Part shown: positions 58,001 through 64,000 of the stretch, one piece after another
Layout: every line of letters begins with the position of its first letter
Position numbering within the stretch: the stretch's first letter is position 1
NCBI RefSeq assembly: GCF_001467025.1
Contig: NZ_LNXV01000004.1
Location: 145,254-209,253, forward strand
DNA: 64,000 nt
Source of the DNA: Legionella brunensis
Lineage (GTDB): Bacteria; Pseudomonadota; Gammaproteobacteria; Legionellales; Legionellaceae
Direction: 5' to 3'
The notes under the pieces: model-generated
Seen by the model: only the letters and a program-made list of their open reading frames with translations
Told to the model about the DNA's origin: nothing
Databases searched by the model: none
Made by a program: the position numbers and the translations under genes

Positions 58001-58530
58001 GATTTATCATTGCTTTGTTGCAATCCTGCAGCCGTAATGAAATAGCTAAAGATATAAGTAAAAATGAACGTTGCAGCTAATATAGAGACAATAGCAAGCG
58101 TCTGAACAATAGCATTGGCTTGCGATAAATGCTCCTTTCCAAAGATTTCTTTGATATAGCCATACTTCGCCGGCGAATTGAGCGCACTTTGAATCGCGAG
58201 TAACAAGGTGAGTAAAAATGCTCCCCAAAAATAACCTTGGTAATAACACCAAGTAATGAGCAAAGTCATCGGAATTGCTACTGCAGCGGTTATTCTTAAG
58301 ACTTGTGCTTTAGGAAACTTATCGGCTAAAAATCCGGAAGGAGTAAATAATAAGATATAGGGTAGAAGAATTAAGGCATTGATAATTGCTGATAGAATGG
58401 TATAGGCCGTTCCTGTTGATGTCTGATAAAGAGCATCCTGAATTAAAATTTTGTGTCCTAAATCAATAAAAGTATTAAAAAATACCACCATCATGTAGGG
58501 GTAAAAACCCTTTACTCGGGTTAATCTCAT
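55066..58530 (-). CDS. aas: LplT-Aas fusion: MFS lysophospholipid flippase, PlsC acyltransferase, acyl-ACP synthetase
   Basis: From ATG 58530 (GGAGTG upstream) 1,154 residues. The N-terminal 420 form an MFS transporter (LplT-like). Residues about 430-620 are a PlsC acyltransferase with GNHVSFIDW (H-x4-D) and FPEGRLSRNG. The last 500 are an AMP-forming ligase: SSGSEGKPKGIELTHRN, YEGYGATEVAP and YKTGDKGRLDSDGYL. In E. coli LplT and Aas are separate neighbouring genes that recycle lysophosphatidylethanolamine at the inner membrane; here they are one protein. The upstream element at 58601-58630 also precedes the next gene. Confidence 0.92.
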   Translation of the reverse strand: MRLTRVKGFYPYMMVVFFNTFIDLGHKILIQDALYQTSTGTAYTILSAIINALILLPYILLFTPSGFLADKFPKAQVLRITAAVAIPMTLLITWCYYQGYFWGAFLLTLLLAIQSALNSPAKYGYIKEIFGKEHLSQANAIVQTLAIVSILAATFIFTYIFSYFITAAGLQQSNDKSLLLQAFAPAGFLLIVFSLLETLMTFRLPQKEAADPKSHYEPANYFRGYYLKSYLHKANKNHVIFTCMIGLSIFWAVNQVLLASYGAYLKEHIGNISVIFAQGSLAMGGIGILLGALYAGKVSKGFVETGLLPVATAGISLGLFLLPSTSSQVGIVLLFLGYGFFGGMLIVPLNSLIQFNAPRQALGKILSANNFMQNCFMIGFLGLTVFFSFIGMDSLILLYGLFVITLAGAIYTLITLPQSLIRYLIYFVASKFYRLSVYQLDNLPSTGGVLLLGNHVSFIDWAILQIACPRPIRFVMERSIYETWYLNWLLKKFKVIPIARGASHDSLREINAALNAGDVVALFPEGRLSRNGQLGAFRTGFERAAEGAKAVIVPFYIHGLWGAKASYASGYYKKLIQSNNRRVSVIYGEVMGIDSKAQIVQQKVRELSIKSWKLSTNELGSIQAEWLYKAKKMGHVPAIISENGATLTNSKLLALVLFFNKKLKPWVKNKQNVGILLPASSGGIIANLSLLCLGKTIVNLNYTTGDALLTLAKQQASIETVITSRLFVEKIKSRGIELETLLSSTSIMYLEDFQPQQNKLSIVANLVLTKLLPLWLLKLLFIKESDINNTAAILFSSGSEGKPKGIELTHRNLLSNVNQVASVFGVEEKDIILNCLPLFHAFGLTVTTLLPLLKSIPVVCYPDPTNSLAIAKLIFRHKVTLLCGTSTFLGLYARNNAIHPMMLSPLRMVVAGAEKLSPKIYQEFKRKFNLEIYEGYGATEVAPVASCNLPDVLSAEDWHIHTANKPGTVGLPLPGCAFRVVDPLTLEDLPVGEEGLVLIGGTQIMKGYLNMPEKSQEVLIEEGDFIWYKTGDKGRLDSDGYLTIVDRYSRFAKIGGEMVSLAQLEEQWQQLIKEENAAVMAVAVPDDKKGEQLALVYSALLSATELMKTLMTSDLPKLMLPKKIKQVEELPKLGNGKLDYQSAKQLVMTVSDSF

Positions 58531-58600
58531 ATTGCACTCCAATTTAACTTCATACCTACAGAGTACAACCAATAATTTAGGAATAGAACTTTTGCCTGCG

Positions 58601-58630
58601 AAGTAACATTTTTATAAAAATTTAGTATCA
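58601..58630. promoter_or_regulatory. Shared upstream element, copy 1 (before lplT-aas)
   Basis: AAGTAACATTTTTATAAAAATTT (58601-58623), then AGTATCA (58624-58630), recurs at 59546-59574. Here AGTATCA also pairs with TGATACT (58636-58642) around a 5-base loop. On the minus strand TATAAAAAT could act as a -10 region. Confidence 0.5.
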
Positions 58631-58677
58631 CCATTTGATACTTTTAGTCTTAATAAAGAATATCTTCTCATTCCTTC

Positions 58678-59400
58678 TTAAAACTCTTGATCTGATTTAG
58701 GTCTGATAATTAATAAATTCGCATCGAAAGTTGTCACACCTAACATAATTGAATTGATTAAGCGATGACTACTAACTTTATAATAGTTATCGTGTGACAA
58801 TGGATTCTCTTTATGTGGATCTGCAACTATGACATGTTTTTGCTCTTCATCATAGCCACACAACACCACAAAATGCCCGCAAATTGTACCTCGAATATCA
58901 TCAAAGACTGCTTTTCCTTGCTCATACAACTCTCGCGCACAGCGGTATAGATAAGTAGCATTCAATCCAGTAATGATTGGAACTTTTTGATCAAAATAGA
59001 GTTTAAGGACCTGAGTTTCTAAACTTTTAAAATAGACTTGCCCCCCCAGAGACAGATAAGTCAAATAAGCCTTACTGACCTGTTGCAGACCAGGATCTAA
59101 CTTATAATGCATTTGTGTTTCAATTTTTTTATACAGCATAGCAGGATTTGCCTTGCCATTTGTAAACCATGTAGGATCAAAAATAGTCAAGTTATTAATA
59201 TAAATAACTACATCAAACCCTTTTGATAAAGCATGGTTTCCTAGTAATGGGGCTAGTGTACCTCCATATAAGCTTCGTTCCACTTCAGAAACAACGCTTT
59301 CCAAAGAAGTATCCATACCATAATATTTATACACTGCATGAAGACTAGTAGGACCACAGGTTTCATCATCAGGTTGGGTGTGAATTGAAAGATTAAGCAT
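58678..59400 (-). CDS. Peptidase C39-like protein
   Basis: The 240 residues from ATG 59400 (GGGGGG just upstream; an ATG at 59448 would add 16 residues). The Cys-peptidase pattern is QPDDETCGPTSLHAVYKYYG (C15), later ICGHFVVLCGYDEEQKHVIVADP with the His and Asp. No signal peptide or ABC transporter domain is present, unlike bacteriocin-processing C39 enzymes, so the role is more likely in proteolysis or as an effector. Function unknown. Shares an upstream element with lplT-aas. Confidence 0.7.
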   Translation of the reverse strand: MLNLSIHTQPDDETCGPTSLHAVYKYYGMDTSLESVVSEVERSLYGGTLAPLLGNHALSKGFDVVIYINNLTIFDPTWFTNGKANPAMLYKKIETQMHYKLDPGLQQVSKAYLTYLSLGGQVYFKSLETQVLKLYFDQKVPIITGLNATYLYRCARELYEQGKAVFDDIRGTICGHFVVLCGYDEEQKHVIVADPHKENPLSHDNYYKVSSHRLINSIMLGVTTFDANLLIIRPKSDQEF

Positions 59401-59545
59401 ACCCCCCCTAACATCTGGTGCAAAAATACACACTGAGAATCCAGCCATCTACTAGTTAATATTTAGATTACGCAGACTTTGTTGTCAAAGTTACAAATTA
59501 ATAGGTAGTTTTTCCATTGTTAATGTTTAAAACGGAAAAGCAACA

Positions 59546-59574
59546 AAGTAACATTTTATGAAAATTTGGTATCA
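59546..59574. promoter_or_regulatory. Shared upstream element, copy 2 (before the C39-like gene)
   Basis: The stretch is nearly identical to 58601-58630, lacking one T and differing at two A/G positions. Both copies face minus-strand genes, about 70 and 100-150 bases upstream of the respective starts. Its right end touches the permease stop region. Confidence 0.5.
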
Positions 59575-59581
59575 TTTTTTT

Positions 59582-60895
59582 TCAACTATACCCCTCACCT
59601 CTTCGTATTGTCATACGGAAAAATGCAATAATCATCAACCCTACAGCGATAAAAACTGCGGCCAAAATAATGCTGTAGAATGGCAAAAATCCAATAGCAG
59701 TTATATTCAATATCACTGCCAGCCATGGTACTAACATAGGAACGCGAAATAGTTGTGCACTCGTCTTTCTATTTCTCTCTTTCAACTTAACTTTGATTAA
59801 AGCGACACTACTGAATGAAAATACAGTCAAAATAACCGCGCTAGTTGAGCCAGCAAGCCCTTTCAATGAACCGAATGAGGCTAATCCAAGAACCAGCGGA
59901 AATATTAGTAAAATAGCAACATAAGGTGTGTGATAACCACGGTGAATGGTTTGTAAAAATTTTGGAAGAAGATTGACTTTGGACATGCCATAAAGCAAGC
60001 GGGATGCAGTAATGTAATTGACTAGAGTACTATTAGAAACAGCAAAAATAGCAATGACCGAAAATAGAGAAATCGGCATCTCAGGATAAGACTTGCTAAC
60101 CACCTCTAGTAAGGGTGAGTTAGATTGATTCAGTTCGCTCATAGGAACAATTGCAGTGCTTACCCAACTCACACCCAAATATAGAAGTCCAGCAATCCCA
60201 AGCGAGTAAAGTATCCCTCGTGGCAAATTTTTTTCAGGTTTCTTTACTTCCTCTGCAACATTAGCAAGATCTTCAAACCCTATGAATGCAAAAAACGCAA
60301 GTGCCGCCCCGTGAAGTACATCTCCAACCCCAGGCATGCTCTCTGGTGGAGTAACAATAGGCTGATTATTTGTTTTTAACAAATACAAGCAACCAAAGGC
60401 CAATACCATGAGTAAACCACTCACTTCTACAGCAGTACTTATAATGTTGGTTATCGATGATTGCTTAATTCCGCGTACATTAATTAAAAGCAAAATACTT
60501 AAAAATCCGGCAATACCGAGCCAATTAGGCATCATAAATCCTAAAGCTCTAAGGTATCCTATAAATGCCTGTGACAACGTCGACATAGAGAGAATCGTCG
60601 CGCTAAACAGAAGAAAACCTACTAATATTGACAACCACTCTTGACCAAAGGCTTCTTGAATAAAAATAGAAACGCCACCACTTTTGGGAAAACGACTGCA
60701 AAGTTCACTGTAGCTAAGTGCAGTCAGAAATACCACAGACATCGCTATTGTGAATGACAACCAAGCCAATGGACCAGCATGACCTGCAATTTTTCCTATT
60801 AGAGCGTAAACCCCGGCACCCAGTATATCGCCCACGCCATAAGTAATTAAGGCACCTAAACTAAGGGCTCGTATTAGACCATTCTTAGATTGCAT
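59582..60895 (-). CDS. APC-superfamily amino-acid permease
   Basis: The 437 residues have 12 membrane helices. Helix 1 carries GVGDILGAGVYALIG, the broken-helix substrate site, and helix 6 FFAFIGFEDLANVAEE. The family exchanges or imports amino acids or polyamines with proton or substrate antiport. The protein resembles the cationic amino-acid transporter group in length. Start ATG 60895. Convergent or co-directional neighbours give no hint of substrate. Confidence 0.88.
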   Translation of the reverse strand: MQSKNGLIRALSLGALITYGVGDILGAGVYALIGKIAGHAGPLAWLSFTIAMSVVFLTALSYSELCSRFPKSGGVSIFIQEAFGQEWLSILVGFLLFSATILSMSTLSQAFIGYLRALGFMMPNWLGIAGFLSILLLINVRGIKQSSITNIISTAVEVSGLLMVLAFGCLYLLKTNNQPIVTPPESMPGVGDVLHGAALAFFAFIGFEDLANVAEEVKKPEKNLPRGILYSLGIAGLLYLGVSWVSTAIVPMSELNQSNSPLLEVVSKSYPEMPISLFSVIAIFAVSNSTLVNYITASRLLYGMSKVNLLPKFLQTIHRGYHTPYVAILLIFPLVLGLASFGSLKGLAGSTSAVILTVFSFSSVALIKVKLKERNRKTSAQLFRVPMLVPWLAVILNITAIGFLPFYSIILAAVFIAVGLMIIAFFRMTIRRGEGYS

Positions 60896-61026
60896 GTTAT
60901 TTGAATTTCCTACTCTACTATTTAAATATCCAATCGTTTATTCGACAGCATAAATGATTTATCTGTCGCTATACTTCCATTTAATGCATTTTTAGTTTTT
61001 TGCTAACTCTGCGTTTTTTCCTTTGC

Positions 61027-61569
61027 TTATTCAAGATAATTACCTTTCATACTCAAGATTTGTTGAAATAGATTTTTACTTATTTTAAGTTTGTATTTTT
61101 CTTCTAAGTGCTTACGCGCTACTGCTACAGGAACATCTAGCATATTATCTTTTTTAAGAAACGCTAAAATGTCTTCTGTAACAGCCCATTGATAAATCAA
61201 CCACTTCCATTTGATTTGATGTCTTGCAGTAAAATCTGCTTTAAATATTGTTGTCGATTTTTCATGAAGTACTGCTATTTTTAATAATGATGGTTGTAAA
61301 GTTTGTAGGTATTCATGAGCCGCCTTTAATGTGTACCCTGTGTCATTAACGTCATCAATCATTAATACCTTTTTACCTTTGATTGGAATATTAACGGGAG
61401 CCGTGATTACAATTCTTTCTTTTTGTTTGGCCCCACTCCCATAATGTGTGATTTGTACAGCGCCTAGAACTCGAATGTTCAAAAAATCACAAATAAAACG
61501 TGCTGCTGGAAATCCTCCTCTTGCAATAGCAACGACCGTGTCAAATTGATAAGATGATTTTTTGATCAA
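61027..61569 (-). CDS. Phosphoribosyltransferase, N-terminus uncertain
   Basis: PRTase fold, with the PRPP-binding motif VLMIDDVNDTGYTL (about 68-81) and RGGFPAARFICDFL. It resembles xanthine/guanine PRTases in the 'purine salvage' group. The listed start is TTG 61569 (MIKKSSYQFDTVVAIARGG, 180 residues). The frame stays open about 33 bases upstream (IDKRTHKRILGDLIKKS) with no ATG, and relatives usually have 15-20 more N-terminal residues. The 5' end may therefore be a non-ATG start or slightly truncated. Confidence 0.75.
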   Translation of the reverse strand: MIKKSSYQFDTVVAIARGGFPAARFICDFLNIRVLGAVQITHYGSGAKQKERIVITAPVNIPIKGKKVLMIDDVNDTGYTLKAAHEYLQTLQPSLLKIAVLHEKSTTIFKADFTARHQIKWKWLIYQWAVTEDILAFLKKDNMLDVPVAVARKHLEEKYKLKISKNLFQQILSMKGNYLE

Positions 61570-61683
61570 ATCACCCAGGATTCTCTTGTGAGTCCTTTTA
61601 TCAATTTAATATATAATTAATCAAAGAGACTCCTTACTGTAGCAAAAACAGAAAAGCCTTTACCTTCTCATAAAGGGATATTT

Positions 61684-63009
61684 ATGAAAACAATACTATT
61701 AAACTTTTTTTCGGAATTACGAGCAAGCTATTGGTATACTCCTCTACTCATGTGTGTAGTTTCTTTATTGCTATCTATTTTAACATTACGCCTGGACTAC
61801 TTATTTGATTGGCATTGGCTAGAACGATGGGGCTGGTTTCATGCAAGTAATCCTGAGGGGGCTCGAACTATTTTATCCTCAATTGCCACCTCTATGATTA
61901 CTGTAGCAGGAGTTACTTTTTCTATGACAATTGTGGCAGTAGCTTTTGCTGGAAGCCAGATAGGTCCCCGTCTCACTACAAATTTTATGAGGGATAGAGC
62001 AAATCAAATCACACTCGGGACTTTTATTGCCACCTTTTTATTCTGTCTATTTATTTTACTGGCTCTTTTTAACGCAAATAAAAATGGTACTCCACAAGCC
62101 GATGAATTAGTTTTTATCCCGCAGATATCGCTACTTGTTGCTATTCTCCTCACTCTAATCAGTATCTTCGTTTTGATTTATTTTATTCATCATATTCCTG
62201 AAAGTATTAATATGTCCAATGTAGTTGCTCAAGTAGGGGAAGAACTAAATCGCCAAATAAACTCCCAATTTCCCATGAATATAGGTAAAGAAAATGCTAA
62301 TCTATCAATAGACTTATCTCAAAATAGTCTAAAAAAAACGAGTGTAATTTCCCCCAACCAAGGGTATATTCGCATTTTAGACGGAAACTCTCTTATTGAT
62401 ATCGCCACAAAAAATGATTTAATTGTTCAGTTAGAAGTTAGACCTGGAGATTATATAACTGAAGACTCAACACTATTAGTTATTTATTCGTCTCAAACAA
62501 TTGACGACTCCGTCTCTAAACAATGTATGGATGCATTCGCATTAGGTCATAAACGTAATCAGGAGCAAGACACGCTCTTTCTTGTAGATGAAATCGTTGA
62601 AATTATAGCTCGGGCGTTATCACCTGGCATTAACGATCCGTTCACCGCGATGAATTGCTTAGATTGGCTGCAATCGAGCATACAAAAATTATCAAAAGTC
62701 AATCAGCCTTCTGCATATCGGTGTGATATAAAGGATAAATTACGATTGATTACAAAGCCAATTACGTTTCCAGAATTTTGTGACCTTGTATTTAGCAGAG
62801 TTCAACCTTATATATGTAGAGATAGAAATGCGACATTGCATATGATGAAAATGATTGTATCGATACATAAAAACATAACGAATCAACAACATAAAATTAT
62901 TTTAATACCTCATGCAACATTGCTAAAAGATGCGGCAAACGCGAGCCTTTCTATTGAAGAAGATCGTAAAAAGCTTTTAAGCTTGTATGAAGAACATTTT
63001 CTTAATTAA
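61684..63009 (+). CDS. DUF2254 membrane protein
   Basis: The 441 residues have four N-terminal helices (about 20-40, 68-90, 112-132, 150-170) with the family core SMITVAGVTFSMTIVAVAFAGSQIGPRLTTNFMRDRANQ split across helix 2 and its loop. The C-terminal 270 residues are soluble, with RALSPGINDPFTAMNCLDWL. Function is unknown. ATG 61684 follows AAGGGATA. It is the last intact gene in the window. Confidence 0.82.
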   Translation: MKTILLNFFSELRASYWYTPLLMCVVSLLLSILTLRLDYLFDWHWLERWGWFHASNPEGARTILSSIATSMITVAGVTFSMTIVAVAFAGSQIGPRLTTNFMRDRANQITLGTFIATFLFCLFILLALFNANKNGTPQADELVFIPQISLLVAILLTLISIFVLIYFIHHIPESINMSNVVAQVGEELNRQINSQFPMNIGKENANLSIDLSQNSLKKTSVISPNQGYIRILDGNSLIDIATKNDLIVQLEVRPGDYITEDSTLLVIYSSQTIDDSVSKQCMDAFALGHKRNQEQDTLFLVDEIVEIIARALSPGINDPFTAMNCLDWLQSSIQKLSKVNQPSAYRCDIKDKLRLITKPITFPEFCDLVFSRVQPYICRDRNATLHMMKMIVSIHKNITNQQHKIILIPHATLLKDAANASLSIEEDRKKLLSLYEEHFLN

Positions 63010-64000
63010 AAGAATGAGTATATGAAAGATACTTAAGTTATCGTCGAGCATGCGTGACTGAAGACAAGGGTGTTGTTGCTCTACCATCGAAGACACGACT
63101 TTGTGATAAATGGTACCAATAAGTTAAACTCTGCCAAACGAGCATTTAGAGATTTGCGAGCGACACGAACAAAGCGAAAACAAATCCCTGATGAGTTGGG
63201 GAAGCAAGTCAAGAAGTATTAGGTAAGTATTCCCCTTCAAAAATCCATCAGGACATAGACACTATCCATGTCAGGAAAAATTGCTTCAAGACATACTTTG
63301 TTCCACCATAAAATCAAAACTGGAAAAATTAAAGTGCAGATTTTCCTAGATGAGGCTAGTAGTTCTCTGAGTTATTCCATCTATGCTGATCCAAAATCAT
63401 GATATCCGCATATTTTCGCGAATGTATTCCTTATTCTTTATCGTTTGAAGAAGTAATTTAATCGAATTTATTTTCGAATAAAAAAAGATTTGTTAAAACA
63501 ATCCGCAGAATCAAATTATTACACACAATTGAGGTACATTTTACTTATGATCAAAAATTGAACTTGTTTACTAAAATCACTTCTGAGATCGCGATTAATG
63601 AAATTTTAACTCGAGCCAAAACAGAAACTTTGACAGCTGTTAACGCAATAATCTCGAAAAACTCAGTAAGATTTTGCTCTATTCAATAAAGATTTATATC
63701 ATAATGGCTCATCATCGGACTAAATCTTTTTCGAAAGGTTACCATTATGAAATCCCAGAAATGAGTGTTTATACGTTGAAATATGCAAAGAGATCACACA
63801 TTTAATCAGTTGAATACTCGTCCTTTATAGTCTATAAATGGTTAATAAAACAACCACTGTACATAGAAGTAATAAAAATCTATGAGTAGCAACATACTGA
63901 ATAAGCACTTGAATGAGAGTGTTCATCTAACTGTGTCACCTCATTGATTATCTAAGTCTCAGGTTCATACGGTCTTCAAAATAAATATGAAGCTGAGACG
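63010..64000. other. Decayed or non-coding tail
   Basis: There is no complete gene over nearly 1 kb. Protein-like scraps on the plus strand are: 63120-63222 (KLNSAKRAFRDLRATRTKRKQ.., basic, no start codon), a 44-codon ORF at 63268-63402 (MSGKIASRHTLFHHKIKTGK..), a frame at about 63470-63690 (..VHFTYDQKLNLFTKITSEIA..ILTRAKTETLTAVN.., no start codon) and a 33-codon ORF at 63704-63805. The first resembles small DNA-binding proteins of IS elements. I see no complete terminal repeats. Confidence 0.4.

Noticed and set aside
1..64000. CRISPR arrays, tRNA or rRNA genes
   Set aside because: I saw no regularly spaced direct repeats of 20-40 bases and no tRNA cloverleaf or rRNA signature.

Overview
This is AT-rich gammaproteobacterial chromosome that most resembles Legionella; I cannot fix the species. 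Pointers to Legionella are the tdk-Pht-Pht-deoB nucleoside salvage operon, eukaryote-like proteins (F-box-like, F-box plus RCC1, decayed ankyrin-type genes) of the kind that Dot/Icm secretion systems export, and the general look of the housekeeping proteins. Roughly the first half mixes core genes with decayed or mobile DNA. The second half is largely a metabolic block built around a complete cytosolic [NiFe] hydrogenase locus.

Layout. 0-3 kb: glnD (runs off the left edge) and map. 3-9 kb: candidate effector genes (an F-box-like protein and a GT-B-like putative glycosyltransferase) beside two relics of one ankyrin-like family, then a Spy-like periplasmic protein. 9.4-12.5 kb: rpsB-tsf-pyrH-frr, with a good promoter, a structured rpsB leader and an rpsB/tsf attenuator. 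12.5-21.8 kb: accessory island between frr and hslVU, holding a frameshifted tyrosine recombinase, a broken companion gene, a Xre/RES toxin-antitoxin pair, a Cys-rich secreted protein, an IS30-family element with a passenger gene inside its terminal repeats, a GAF-GGDEF diguanylate cyclase, and a porin pseudogene cut by an IS3-family remnant. 21.8-28.9 kb: hslVU, a Zur-like regulator, and tdk-MFS-MFS-deoB.

29-37.7 kb, plus strand: zinc alcohol dehydrogenase, Met-rich multicopper oxidase, F-box/RCC1 protein, DUF4239 membrane protein, P1B-type ATPase, beta-CASP metallo-hydrolase. 37.7-48 kb, minus strand: one tightly packed operon hypA-hypB-hypF-hypC-hypD-hypE-hydB-hydG-hydD-hydA-protease, the layout of a group 3b NAD(P)-linked hydrogenase (sulfhydrogenase type) with all its maturation factors. 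A nickel permease diverges from hypA. 48.7-55 kb: c-type cytochrome, OsmC-like protein, ADP-forming acyl-CoA synthetase/GNAT fusion, polyhydroxybutyrate depolymerase and an XRE regulator. 55-63 kb: LplT-Aas fusion, C39-like peptidase, amino-acid permease, phosphoribosyltransferase and DUF2254 membrane protein. The last kilobase is decayed sequence.

How it fits together (inference): 28.9-55 kb looks like a low-oxygen or starvation module. Hydrogenase would exchange electrons between H2 and NAD(P)H, alcohol dehydrogenase and PHB depolymerase would handle fermentation and storage carbon, and the CoA ligase/acetyltransferase would handle acyl-CoA. An FNR-box-like palindrome lies upstream of the OsmC/cytochrome pair. 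Several genes begin with non-ATG codons (TTG for hslV, hydA and one Pht transporter; probably ATT for the nickel permease), which automatic calls would misplace.
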